DNA of 36,110 nucleotides, from contig JBFXAM010000042.1 of NCBI GenBank assembly GCA_050184295.1, positions 1-36,110 of the forward strand, in the 5' to 3' direction. Every line of letters starts with the position of its first letter. Position 1 is the stretch's first letter. The stretch comes from JBFXAM01 sp050184295 (GTDB lineage Bacteria; Planctomycetota; Phycisphaerae; UBA1845; Fen-1342). Below, in pieces: positions 8,418 to 17,171 of the stretch. Below the pieces are notes generated by a model, which saw only the letters and a list, made by a program, of their open reading frames with translations, was not told where the DNA came from and did no database searches. The position numbers and the translations under genes are program-made.

Positions 8418-8987
8418 CTATCGCCACACGCGGCTCCAATCTTCGAACTTGGTGTTTTCGATCTCGGGCGGCTCGATGGTCTCGATGCGCCAGCCCGCGG
8501 GTGTCCGGATGAATGTGATCTGCCAGCGCGAGCGGACGAATCCGCTGAACTGGCTGTCGAGCTTCAGTTCGGCGAGGTAGGCGGCGTGCGCGACAAAGCA
8601 GTCGGCGGCGCGCGGCTCGATCTGCAAGCCGGCGCGATAGACGGTGAGGATCGCGAGGCGGCGAAGCTGATCCCGAACCTGCGCGACAAAGTCTTCGCCG
8701 TTCATGGTTCCCGCGCGAAACCCGGGCGCGAGCGCCTCTTCGAGCACCGCGGCGCGTCCCCGGCGCAGGTCGCGCTCGATCCGCGTGAGCCAGGCGGCGG
8801 CGGCTTCGCGCTGCGTCACGATCGCGGCCTGCATGCCGAGCAACAGGGTCGTGGTGGCGAGCGCGATGACCAACGGTCGGGCGCGCCCGCCGCGGCGCCA
8901 GTGAACCAGCAATCCGAAGTTGACCAGTCCCAGCAGCGTGCCGAGGGCAGCGGGCGATTCGAGCAGGAGCCAGCGGAAGGTGTCCAT
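8418..8987 (-). CDS. Membrane-anchored protein, NTF2/SnoaL-like C-terminus
   Basis: A 189-residue protein of unknown function. Two hydrophobic segments (about 5-28 and 37-58) anchor it in the membrane. The rest is soluble, with a pattern resembling an NTF2/SnoaL-like fold: helices (IERDLRRGRAAVLEEALAPGF, DFVAQVRDQLRRLAI) followed by beta strands ending ITFIRTPAGWRIETIEPPE. No catalytic residues can be assigned. It lies 48 bp downstream of the EamA transporter and 122 bp upstream of asnB, all on the same strand. It ends with TAG. Confidence 0.75.
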   Translation of the reverse strand: MDTFRWLLLESPAALGTLLGLVNFGLLVHWRRGGRARPLVIALATTTLLLGMQAAIVTQREAAAAWLTRIERDLRRGRAAVLEEALAPGFRAGTMNGEDFVAQVRDQLRRLAILTVYRAGLQIEPRAADCFVAHAAYLAELKLDSQFSGFVRSRWQITFIRTPAGWRIETIEPPEIENTKFEDWSRVWR

Positions 8988-9035
8988 GTGATTGATCGTA
9001 CGTCCGCCGGGGCGGTTGCGTGCGGGGCCCGGCGG

Positions 9036-9980
9036 TCATGGCTCCCGGGTCGCACTGACGGCGGGGCGAACGGGTTGGGGTGAGCCGCGCCAGCCGACGA
9101 GAATCCAGGCCGCGTAGCCGAGCAGGATGATCGGGCCGCCGCGGAACGTAGCTGCGGAGGGCGCTTCGCCGACAAAGCAATAGGCGCCGAGCGGGTTGAG
9201 CAGGGCTTCGAGGACCGTGAGGAGCGAGGCGCGATGGGCCTCGACGCGCTGAAGTGCCCAGGAGAACAGCAGGTACGGAATCGTAAACTGGACGACAGCG
9301 AGCACGACGATCAGGACGGCCTGTCGCGGCGTGACGACGTAGCTCGCCCAAAGGCCGACCGAGGGGAGCAGGATCAAGCCGGAACCGAGCGTGTTGACGC
9401 AGGTGACGACGGTGGGGCTGACGGCGCGGAGCTTGCGGAGGAGGATCGTGAGCGCACCGTAACCGGCGCCGGCAAAGAGCGCGAGCGACAAGCCGCGGAC
9501 CTCGCCCGCGGGTTCGCCCGCGAAGATGACGCCGACGCCGGTGAGCATGATGACGAGCACGATTCCCTCGCGCCAGTGCGGTTTTTCGCGCAGCACGAGC
9601 GGGGCGAGCAGAAAGACCCACAGCGGCGCGGTGTATTGCAGGAGGATGGCGTTGGCGGCGGTGGTCTGTGTGGTCGCCGTCACGAAGGCGGCGGTCATGA
9701 CGGTGAAGGTGATCACGCCGGCCACCGACCAACCCGGCGCGACGTTGCGGAGCGAACGGCGGAGGCGCCAAGCGAAAGGGAGAAAGAGCAGGCCGCCGAG
9801 CAGAGAGCGGTAGCAGGCGAGCGTAAGCGGATGAACGCCGGCCCCGCCTTCGTTGAGCAGCTTGATGAGCGGACCGTTGAGGCTCCACAGCGACGCGGCG
9901 ACGACGAGTGCGACAATCGCGGGCCAGCGCCGCGGATTCGCGTCGGGCGGCGCGGGCCGTTCGGTCGTGTCGTGCGTCAC
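9036..9980 (-). CDS. EamA/DMT-family transporter
   Basis: A 314-residue inner-membrane protein with about ten predicted transmembrane helices in two homologous EamA halves, the drug/metabolite transporter plan. Characteristic wording includes NGPLIKLLNEGG, AANAILLQYTAPLWVFLLAPLVLREK at the end of the first half, and IPYLLFSWALQRVEAHRASLLTVLEALLNPL in the second. Substrate unknown; relatives export amino acids or small metabolites. The start is taken as GTG 9980: it overlaps the TGA of the preceding small gene (GTGA) and places the first helix near residue 20. Longer starts run back through that gene and give an arginine-rich, unlikely N-terminus. Translation is probably coupled to the small upstream gene. 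Confidence 0.9.
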   Translation of the reverse strand: MTHDTTERPAPPDANPRRWPAIVALVVAASLWSLNGPLIKLLNEGGAGVHPLTLACYRSLLGGLLFLPFAWRLRRSLRNVAPGWSVAGVITFTVMTAAFVTATTQTTAANAILLQYTAPLWVFLLAPLVLREKPHWREGIVLVIMLTGVGVIFAGEPAGEVRGLSLALFAGAGYGALTILLRKLRAVSPTVVTCVNTLGSGLILLPSVGLWASYVVTPRQAVLIVVLAVVQFTIPYLLFSWALQRVEAHRASLLTVLEALLNPLGAYCFVGEAPSAATFRGGPIILLGYAAWILVGWRGSPQPVRPAVSATREP

Positions 9981-10186
9981 CCGCCGCCGACGCCTTCCGA
10001 GGTGAAGCCGTACTTCTCTTCGACGCGCGGCTTCTCGGCGGTTCCGGGCTTTGCGGGTGCGGCGCTCTCGATGGTGGGCGGATTTGGACCCGGGGGCGGG
10101 TTCTGCGTCTGGCTCCACCACATGACCCCGGCGATGAGGCAGCCGATGAGGACGAGCAGGACGAGGATTTTTCCGATTTTTTCCAT
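9977..10186 (-). CDS. Small single-pass membrane protein
   Basis: A 69-residue protein with one transmembrane segment (about residues 5-25, KILVLLVLIGCLIAGVMWW) followed by a proline-rich tail. No family recognised. Its TGA overlaps the GTG start of the EamA transporter by 4 nt, so the two are likely coupled. It could be a small partner subunit of that transporter; this is inference from position only. Confidence 0.65.
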   Translation of the reverse strand: MEKIGKILVLLVLIGCLIAGVMWWSQTQNPPPGPNPPTIESAAPAKPGTAEKPRVEEKYGFTSEGVGGG

Positions 10187-10255
10187 GGTCGGACTCCGCC
10201 GCGGTCTGGCCGCCGCTCCCGGAAGGGGGCGGCGGGGCGTGCTCCGCAGGCCGGT

Positions 10256-12721
10256 TCAGATATCGAGGTTCTTCACGTGCACGGCGTTCTGATCGATGAA
10301 CTCCTTGCGGAGCTCGACATTGTCGCCCATGAGGATGCTGAACATGCGGTCGGCTTCGCTGGCGTCAATGTCGGCCTGTTCGGAGCCGCCGACGGCTTCG
10401 CCAACGACGACCTTGCGCATGACGCGGTGGGCGGGGTCCATCGTGGTTTCCCAGAGCTCCTCCTTGTTCATCTCGCCCAGGCCCTTGAAGCGCTTGATCT
10501 CCCAGCCGCGGGAGCCGAGCTCGCGCACGCCGGCGGTGAGACCGGCGAGGTTGTGCAGTTCGCGTGCGTCGAGCTGCGGATGGTCGAGGACGAAGACGGC
10601 GTCCGTCAGGTCGCCGGTGACTTTCTCCTCGCGCCGCAGGAAGAGGTCGTGGACGGTGCAGCCGAATTCGTCGAGGCGCTCGAAGGCGCGTTGGAGGGCG
10701 CGGGCTTCGATGAGTTCCTGGCGGGTGGGGAGGACGCCGGTGGCGCCGTGCTGCTGCTGGCAGAAGGTCTCGTAGTCGGCTTCGGTGTAGAAGAAGTGGT
10801 CGATCGCGTCGACCTGGACGCGGACGTGCGGAAGACGGCCGTCGCGGTAGTACTCGCGGACGAAAGCGGCGAAGACGATTCCGCGGCGGGCGAGGATCTT
10901 ACTTTGGCGCTCGATCTCGTCGAGCACTTTGAGCAGCTCGCCGAGGGCGGCGCCGGTGATCACGCGCTCGGGCTCGCCGGGCCGGCGGACAAAGAGGCGC
11001 GTGCGTTCGAGGCCGAGCGTGGCGAGCCGGTGGTTCAGCTCGCCGTCGTCGAGCACGTAGGCTTTCTGTTTTCCGCGGGCAAGCTGATAGAGCGGGGGCT
11101 GGGCGATGTAGATGACGCCTTTGTCGATCAGCGGGCGCATGTGGCGGAAAAGGAACGTGAGCAGGAGCGTCCGGATGTGGGAGCCGTCGACGTCGGCGTC
11201 GGTCATCAGGATGATGCGGCCGTAGCGCAGCTTGGCGATGTCGAAGTCCTCGATTCCGATGCCGGTGCCGAGGGATTTGATGATCTCGAGAATCTCCTCG
11301 TGGCTGAGGATCTTGTGCAGCCGGGCTTTCTCGACGTTGAGGATCTTGCCGCGGATGGGGAGGATGGCCTGGGTGCGGGCGTCGCGGTGGCCTTTTGCGC
11401 TGCCGGCGGCCGAGTCGCCTTCGACGATGAAGAGTTCGGTTTCGTCCGCATTTCGGCTTGAGCAGTCGACGAGCGTGCGCCTGAGGCCGGCGCCGGAGAG
11501 CGCCGATTCGCGGGCGGTTTCGCGGGCCTTGCGGGCGGCGTCGCGCGCGACGGCGGCTTGGATGGCCTACTGCACGATGCGCTTGGCCTCGGTGGGATGC
11601 TCCTCGAGATAGACCCCCAGCAGCTCGCCGACGACGGTTTCGACGAAGGTGCCGACCTCGCTGTTGTTGAGCTTGATCTTGGTCTGGCTCTCGAACTGGG
11701 GCTCGGGAACCTTGACGGAGATGACGGCGGTGAGTCCCTCGCGGATGTCGTCGCCGGTGGGGACGGGGTCGTTCTGCTTGTAGAGGTTGGCCTTTTTGGC
11801 GTAGTTGTTCACGACGCGCGTGAGCGCGGCGCGGAATCCGGAAAGGTGCGTGCCGCCTTCCTTGGTGTTGATGTTGTTGGCGAAAGAGAGCGCGGCTTCG
11901 TTGTAGCCGTCGGTCCATTGGAGCGCGACTTCGCAGACAAGTCGCGACTGGGGGTCGTCGCGTTTGAAATAGATCGCGTCGTGGACCGCGTCCTTGCCCT
12001 CGTTGAGGTGCTGGACGAACTGGCGGATGCCGTCTTCGAAATAGAACTCGTCGCGCTGGCCCTCGCGCTCGTCGATCAGCACGATCCGCACGCCGGAGTT
12101 GAGGTAGGCCATCTCGCGCAGCCGGCGGGCGACGGTTTCGTGGCTGAAGTCGATGATGCTGAAGAGTTGCGGGTCCGGGCGGAAAGCGACGCTCGTGCCG
12201 GTGCGGCCGTGGGCCTCGTCGCGGGCGGCGAGCGGGCGGGTCGTGCGGCCGCGCTCGAAGCGCATCTCCCAGACTTTTCCGTCCCGAAGGCTCTGGACCT
12301 CGAGCCATTCGGAGAGTGCGTTGACCGCGGTGACGCCGATGCCGTGCAGGCCGGCGGAGACCTTGTAGGAGTTTCGGTCGAATTTCGCGCCCGAGCCGGT
12401 CTTGGTCATGATCAGCTCGAGCGCGGACATGCCGTATTCTTCCTTGAATCCGACGGGAATTCCGCGGCCGTCGTCGGAGACGCTGACGCCGCCGTCGCCG
12501 CGGAGCGTGACCGTGATGTTCTGGCAGAAGCCGGCCATGGCTTCGTCGATGGAGTTGTCGACGACTTCGTAGAGCAGGTGGTGCAGGCCGTAGGCGCCGG
12601 TGTCGCCGATGTACATGCCGGGCCGGGCCCGGATGTGTTCGACGCCCTCGAGCAACTGCACCTTGCTTTCGTCGTATCCGCCGTTCGGCTGCACGTCCAG
12701 CACCGCTTGCTCCGCTGTCAT
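10256..12721 (-). CDS. gyrB: DNA gyrase subunit B, interrupted by an in-frame TAG
   Basis: ATPase subunit of DNA gyrase, which introduces negative supercoils. The N-terminal GHKL ATPase is clear (EVVDNSIDEAMAG, SDDGRGIP, GLHGIGVTAVNALSE), followed by the transducer domain. The TOPRIM domain has ELFIVEGDSAAGSAKG and MTDADVDGSHIRTLLLTF, and the C-terminus ends in the usual VKNLDI. The reading frame runs straight through 822 codons, but codon 385 is TAG (11567-11569) in the helix before TOPRIM. This gives a 384-residue N-terminal product; the remaining part has its first ATG at MTDADVDG (11206), which would omit EGDSA. A point change, a sequencing error or suppression would explain it. DciA-like and dnaN genes lie just upstream, a normal gyrB setting. 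Confidence 0.93.
11567..11569 (-). other. In-frame TAG inside gyrB
   Basis: Context in the gyrB frame is RIVQ-stop-AIQAAVARDAARKARE. In related GyrB proteins this position is usually lysine or another polar residue in an uninterrupted helix. A CAG or AAG codon would become TAG by one base change. Both sides remain in one frame, so no indel is involved. Three neighbouring genes (ending at 6296, 8418 and 31448) use TAG as their normal stop, so TAG is not generally reassigned. Confidence 0.9.
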
Positions 12722-12737
12722 CCGCCGCCCCCTTTGG

Positions 12738-13085
12738 CTATCGCGCGGCTCCGCGCGTCGTTTGGAGAGGCGCCACGCGCACGGCGCGGATGCCTCCGAC
12801 TCGTCGACTCAGGTCGCCGGCGAGCGCCGCGGCGTGACGCGACAGTTCGAAGCGCTCGGCGGCATTCCGCGCCGCGACGGTCAGCACGCCGTCCTCGAAC
12901 GCGACCAACTGCGCGTCGGTCCTGGGCGCGGGGAGCGTGCTCCACGCGGTTTCGAGCGCCGCCCCGCGGCGCGCCTTGCGGGCGGCATCGCGCTGCAGTT
13001 GGTCGCACGCCGCGCCTCCGAGCGGCGTCGGGCAGCCGCGTCCCGCGCGTTGTTGCAGCGCACGTTCGTACTGTGTGAGCTTCAA
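12738..13085 (-). CDS. DUF721/DciA-like protein
   Basis: A 115-residue protein matching the DUF721/DciA-like pattern in size, position and C-terminal strand-helix wording (LVAFEDGVLTVAARNAAERFELSRHAAALAGDL... RVGGIRAVRV). DciA proteins load or hold the replicative helicase in bacteria lacking DnaC. The gene lies between dnaN and gyrB, the usual place for this family next to recF and gyrB; no recF is seen here. The N-terminal half is arginine-rich and poorly conserved, as is common in the family. It sits 16 bp upstream of gyrB and 25 bp downstream of dnaN, so the three are probably one operon. Confidence 0.75.
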   Translation of the reverse strand: MKLTQYERALQQRAGRGCPTPLGGAACDQLQRDAARKARRGAALETAWSTLPAPRTDAQLVAFEDGVLTVAARNAAERFELSRHAAALAGDLSRRVGGIRAVRVAPLQTTRGAAR

Positions 13086-13110
13086 GGTTCGCCCCGCTCT
13101 GCGCGTCGCG

Positions 13111-14220
13111 TCACGTCAGCGACACGGGCATGATGACGTAAAGGAAGTCGGCTTTGTCCTCGCCGCAGAGCACGCCTGGACGGAAGCCTTCCTTCATCTC
13201 AAAAAAAACGGTCTCGACCGTCAGCGCCTTGAGCGCGTCCGCCAGAAAACCCGGGTTGAAGCCGATGTCGACCTTGTCGGCGGCGTAATCCGCGGGCACC
13301 TCGATCCGCGCCTCGCCTTGTTCGGGCGACTGCGAGGTGATCACCAACTGGTTCTTGTCGAAAGAGAGCCGCACGGCGCGCGAGTCGTCGGTTGTGAGCA
13401 GCGCAGCGCGGCGAATGCCGGCGTGGAACTCGGAGCGGCTGAGCCGGGCGCGCTTGTCGTTGTCCTGGGGGATAACCTGGTCGTAGGGAGGAAAGAGCCC
13501 CTCGATGATGGTCGTGGACAATACGCGGTCGCCGGAGCGGAGCAAAACCTGGTTGGGCAGCACTTTCACGTCGACGAGCCACTCATCGGCGCCGCCGGTG
13601 AAGACGCGCTCGAAGACATTCAGGGCGCGCGAGGGGAGAATCGCCTGGAAATCGGCGCTCGCGGCGGAGTGCAGCGCGGCGCCGGCACGGGCGAGTCGGC
13701 GACCGTCGGTCGCGATGAGATAGAGCCGCTTGCCTTGCTTCTGCCAGAGCACGCCGTTAATGGCATAGCGGCTGGTTTCTCGGGCGGCGGCGTAGAGAGT
13801 CAGGGCGATTGTGTTTCGAAGCGTGTGTCCGTCGACGGAGAGGTCGGGGTCATCGTCGAAGCCGGGGATGGGGGGAAAGTCGGCCGGGTTGGACACGAGC
13901 AGTTTGAACTCGCTGCCTTGAACGCGGATGGTGCAGTGGCGGTCGTCTGCCTCGAGGTAGATCTCCGGCGCGGTGAGTTCGCGAACGATGTCGAGCAGGC
14001 GGCCGGCGGGGAGGACCGTCTCGCCGGCGCGCTTGACGGTGAGCGCGCTGACGCCAGCGCGAAGCCCGACTTCGCCGTCGGTGGCGCTCAGTTCGACGCG
14101 GCCCTCGGCGGCACGCAGCAGGACGCATGCGAGAATCGGTTTGGTCGTGCGGCCGCTGGTAACGCTGCCGATCGCGGCAAGCGCTTCCTGAAACGCCTGT
14201 CGCGGGAGGGTTGTTTTCAT
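13111..14220 (-). CDS. dnaN: DNA polymerase III sliding clamp (beta subunit)
   Basis: A 369-residue beta clamp that encircles DNA and tethers DNA polymerase III. The three clamp folds are visible in order: an N-terminal domain (ILACVLLRAAEGRVELSATDGEVGLRA...), a middle domain (RYAINGVLW..LYLIATDGRRLA) and a C-terminal domain ending ADFLYVIMPVSLT, where MPV matches the conserved end. The start is taken at MKTTLPRQ (14220), the usual clamp N-terminus, not at an ATG 16 codons upstream whose residues are unrelated. It heads the dnaN-dciA-gyrB series. About 600 bp of non-coding DNA lies upstream, and dnaA is not adjacent. Confidence 0.96.
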   Translation of the reverse strand: MKTTLPRQAFQEALAAIGSVTSGRTTKPILACVLLRAAEGRVELSATDGEVGLRAGVSALTVKRAGETVLPAGRLLDIVRELTAPEIYLEADDRHCTIRVQGSEFKLLVSNPADFPPIPGFDDDPDLSVDGHTLRNTIALTLYAAARETSRYAINGVLWQKQGKRLYLIATDGRRLARAGAALHSAASADFQAILPSRALNVFERVFTGGADEWLVDVKVLPNQVLLRSGDRVLSTTIIEGLFPPYDQVIPQDNDKRARLSRSEFHAGIRRAALLTTDDSRAVRLSFDKNQLVITSQSPEQGEARIEVPADYAADKVDIGFNPGFLADALKALTVETVFFEMKEGFRPGVLCGEDKADFLYVIMPVSLT

Positions 14221-14820
14221 CGGTTCCAAATCCCGTCTATCGCCGGTGGAGCCAGCGGGGCGCGGCATCGTCGCCGCGCGTCACCGCGTCGCGATTCGGG
14301 GTGGGAGAATTGACCCGAAAAGCGAGCGTTTCCGTCGGTCATAATTCGCCTGTTTTTAACCGATTAGGGTGATTTCCGCCACCCTGTCGGCGAGGTCCAG
14401 GCGGGCAATTCGTCGGGCGTCGTGGCGCGTGGGACTTCTTTGCCGCGACGGTCTGACCGTATTCCGCCGCGCGCTGATGAGCGGGTGGCTGCGAAGCCCC
14501 TTCCCCGCCGATACCGAAGCCATCGCACACTTTCGGATTGCTGATGAGATTGATTCTCCCGTCTCAACTTCATCAAAGTCGTCTTCAGCCCTGTGGATTG
14601 TGTGGGTTGTGCCGCGCGGCGTGGGTAACTCCTGTCGAGGACGGCACCTGTCCGTGGCGGGGAACGAACAGACGAGCCGGTGCGCCAGCCCGGCGAACAA
14701 CCGAAGTCGCGGACGGACGACGTGGAGCGGTGCGGTGATCGGTCGGATTCCGGCTTTCCACAGTGCTTCGCATGGATCGTCGACGCGCCGCGCTTGCGTC
14801 GCGACGTGCAGCGCCGGGTG
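14221..14820. other. Non-coding region upstream of dnaN; origin candidate
   Basis: No protein can be supported here. The stretch around 14336-14372 (CATAATTCG, GTTTTTAACCGATTAGGG) and 14520-14580 are markedly less GC-rich than the surroundings. Two adjacent 9-mers, TGTGGATTG (14592-14600) and TGTGGGTTG (14601-14609), match the inverted DnaA box TGTGGATAA at 7/9 and 6/9; CTTTCCACA (14754-14762) matches TTATCCACA at 7/9. A replication origin next to dnaN is plausible, but the boxes are weak and genes on both sides run in the same direction, so this is tentative. Confidence 0.35.
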
Positions 14821-15807
14821 TTACCACACTTCGAGTTCGCCCACGATTTCCTCGACGAGGTCCTTGATGGTGAGGATGCCGAGACAGTGGCCGGCCGTGT
14901 CCTGGACAATCGCCATGGATTGCCGGGTGCGCTGCATTCGGAGCAAGGCGTTGGGGACGGCGTCGGATGGACGCAGGATGCAGGGTTGCTGGATGTAGTC
15001 GATGAGCGGTCGAGCGGCGGGGTCGCTCAGTACGTCGAAGACCTGGACGACGCCGACGACGTAGCGCGGGTCGTCGCGATAGACCGGGAAGCGCGAGATG
15101 TGGGCCATGCGTGCGGCGCGGAGGAAGTCCTCGCGCGGCATGTTGAAGGGGGCCATGGCGGCGCGGGCGCGCGGGATCATGACGCTGGCGACGCGGACCT
15201 GCGAGAGCTTCATGACGCGTTCGAAGAGGTCGCGCTGAAAAGGCGACAGGTCGCCGCGCTCGACGCCTTCGAGCAGCAGTTTGACGCCTTTGGCGCGTGC
15301 GAGTACGGCGTCTTCGTCACTCAAGCGGGCCGGATCGAGGCGCCGGATCGCGGCGCGGGTGATGCTGCGCAGCAGGCGGATCAGCCCGCTGAGCTGGGCC
15401 GCCCGCATGCACACGTAGAGGGGCAGCGCGCAGAAGTACATCAGCCGATCGGCCTCGCGCCGGAACCAGTCTTTGGGGATCATGCCGCCGAGGATCAGGA
15501 TGATGGGCGTCATGATGGCGGTGGTGTAGATTTCGGCGCGGGCGGGGCCGACGGTGGTCGCAAGCAAGGCGGCGACGCAGATGGAGGAGACGTAGTCGGC
15601 GAGCGTGGCGCCGATCAGCGTCGTGATCACGAGGTCCTGCGGGCGCGCCATCAGCTCCGCGAGGGTTCGAGCGGAGGGTCGGTTTTGCTCGCTGAAGAGG
15701 CGCAGGCGCACGCGATTGATCGTGTAAGCGCCGGTCTCCGTGGCGGAGAAGAACGCGCTGCCGGCAACCGCCGCCGCGGCCCCGAGGATGAGCAGCAAGG
15801 TGATCAT
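14821..15807 (-). CDS. CNNM/CorC-family membrane protein with CBS pair, short form
   Basis: A 328-residue membrane protein of the CNNM (DUF21) plus CBS-pair family, linked to magnesium or other cation export. The DUF21 part (about 1-150) has hydrophobic helices with AFFSATETGAYTINRVRLR and GMIPKDW, the latter resembling the family GEIxPK segment. The CBS pair covers about 190-325 (RVASVMIPRARAAMA, ISRFPVYRDD, MAIVQDTAGHCLGILTIKDLVEEIVGEL). The protein stops there and lacks the C-terminal CorC_HlyC domain found in its neighbour. Its ATG overlaps the TGA of that neighbour by 4 nt, so the two are translated together and may form a hetero-oligomer. Confidence 0.88.
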   Translation of the reverse strand: MITLLLILGAAAAVAGSAFFSATETGAYTINRVRLRLFSEQNRPSARTLAELMARPQDLVITTLIGATLADYVSSICVAALLATTVGPARAEIYTTAIMTPIILILGGMIPKDWFRREADRLMYFCALPLYVCMRAAQLSGLIRLLRSITRAAIRRLDPARLSDEDAVLARAKGVKLLLEGVERGDLSPFQRDLFERVMKLSQVRVASVMIPRARAAMAPFNMPREDFLRAARMAHISRFPVYRDDPRYVVGVVQVFDVLSDPAARPLIDYIQQPCILRPSDAVPNALLRMQRTRQSMAIVQDTAGHCLGILTIKDLVEEIVGELEVW

Positions 15808-17141
15808 GCGGCGCCGCCTTCGTGCCGGGGCTCGTCGGTGAGGACGCGCAAGCGGACGCGCTCGACGCGTTTGCGGACGACCTGCGTCACGCGGAGCTCG
15901 ACGTTTCCGATGCGGACGAGGTCATCGACGCGGGCGGGTCGTCCGAGGCGCGCGGTGGCAAGGCCTCCGACGGTGGCGACGCGTTCGGTGAGGCGCGGCA
16001 GGCCGAACGTGGCGGACCAGTAGTGGACACTGAGTCGACCGCTGACGTCGAACTCGTTGGGTCCGAGTTGCAGGATTTCGGGTTGGAGGGCCTGCTCTTC
16101 GGGCGGCTGGATGTCGCCGACGATCTGCTCGAGCACGTCTTCGAGCGTGACGACGCCCGCCATGCCGCCGAACTCGTCGACCGCGATGGCAATCTGGCTT
16201 TTCGTGTTGCGAAAGTGCTGAAGCAGTTGCTCGCAGGTCGCGGTGTCGGGGATGAAGCGGACCGGCGTCACGAGTTCGCGCAGCTTGCGCGTGGGGTTCA
16301 GGAAAAGCACCTTCGCATAAACGAGCCCGACGATGTGGTCGATCGTGCGCTCGTACACCGGAACCTTCTTGCGGCGCGTCGTTCGCATCAGCTCGCGCAG
16401 CCCGTCCGCCGGCGCCGCCACGTCGTACGCGACGACCTCGACGCGCGGGGTCATGACATCGCGCACGCGCAGGTGCGACAGGTCGATCACTTCGCGGAGG
16501 AAGTTGTCCTCGGTCATCCCGATGACGCCGCGGCGGCGCGACGTTTCGAGCAGGGCCTTGAGTTCGTCGGGTGTGAGGTTGTGGCCGGTCGTGAGCTCGG
16601 CGCTGTCGCGGCCGAAGAACACGCGTTCGAGCGGCGCGACGACGACAGCGGTGAGCAGGCGTGCGACGGGACTGAGCACGTAGCCGGTCGTGCCGATGTA
16701 GGCGGCGGCATAAGGCAGGAGCGTTTCGGCAAAGCTGACGCCGACGACCTTTGGCAGAACCTCGCCGAAGATGACAACGAGCAGGACGCTGGCGACCGCG
16801 GAGACGGGCGTGATCCAGCCGCCGAAGTGCTGCGCGAGGTTTTCGAACAGCAGGTAGGACGAGGCGAAGAGGAGGACGTTGACGGCGGTGTTGCCGAGGA
16901 GGATCGTCATCAGGGTGTGACGGGGGCGCTGCATGAGACGGCGCGCGTGGCGGCGCCAGGCGCGCAGCGCGACGTGCGGGCTGTCTTGGGCAAGCTGGGC
17001 GGGGGTGAGCGAAAAGAGGACGCTTTCAGCGCCGGAGAAGCTGCCGGACATCGCGATCAGCGCGCAGAGGAGGACGACCTGGCTGGCGACGGTCGCCCAG
17101 GGGAGTTCGTCGGCGGCCAACAGCATGATTGCGAGCGTCAT
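15804..17141 (-). CDS. CNNM/CorC-family transporter with CBS and CorC_HlyC domains
   Basis: A 445-residue full-length member of the hemolysin-C/CorC/CNNM family. The DUF21 membrane domain (about 18-200) has SGSFSGAESVLFSLTPAQL and VIFGEVLPKVVGVSFAE. The CBS pair (about 225-350) has VRDVMTPRVEVVAYD, KVPVYERTIDHIVGLVYAKVLF and AIAVDEFGGMAGVVTLEDVLEQIVGDI. The C-terminal CorC_HlyC domain (about 360-435) includes FDVSGRLSVHYW. Such proteins transport magnesium or cobalt and respond to nucleotides through CBS. The old name hemolysin does not imply toxicity. A short paralogue overlaps it downstream (ATGA). Confidence 0.92.
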   Translation of the reverse strand: MTLAIMLLAADELPWATVASQVVLLCALIAMSGSFSGAESVLFSLTPAQLAQDSPHVALRAWRRHARRLMQRPRHTLMTILLGNTAVNVLLFASSYLLFENLAQHFGGWITPVSAVASVLLVVIFGEVLPKVVGVSFAETLLPYAAAYIGTTGYVLSPVARLLTAVVVAPLERVFFGRDSAELTTGHNLTPDELKALLETSRRRGVIGMTEDNFLREVIDLSHLRVRDVMTPRVEVVAYDVAAPADGLRELMRTTRRKKVPVYERTIDHIVGLVYAKVLFLNPTRKLRELVTPVRFIPDTATCEQLLQHFRNTKSQIAIAVDEFGGMAGVVTLEDVLEQIVGDIQPPEEQALQPEILQLGPNEFDVSGRLSVHYWSATFGLPRLTERVATVGGLATARLGRPARVDDLVRIGNVELRVTQVVRKRVERVRLRVLTDEPRHEGGAA

Positions 17142-17171
17142 GGCAGGCGACGCGCCGAGCGGGACATGGCG

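Noticed and set aside
10256..12721. Genome-wide reassignment of TAG explaining the gyrB codon
   Set aside because: TAG ends the genes finishing at 6296, 8418 and 31448, and readthrough would extend them into unrelated sequence.
9908..13078. Long plus-strand open frames over the transporter, gyrB and dnaN
   Set aside because: They are antisense shadows; the minus strand carries conserved proteins and these frames match no family style.
14369..14998. Protein gene in the dnaN upstream gap
   Set aside because: Serine/arginine-rich frame running into the antisense of the CNNM gene, with no ribosome site or family resemblance.
15804..17141. Haemolysin toxin
   Set aside because: The family carries an old hemolysin label, but the DUF21, CBS and CorC_HlyC domains indicate a cation transporter.
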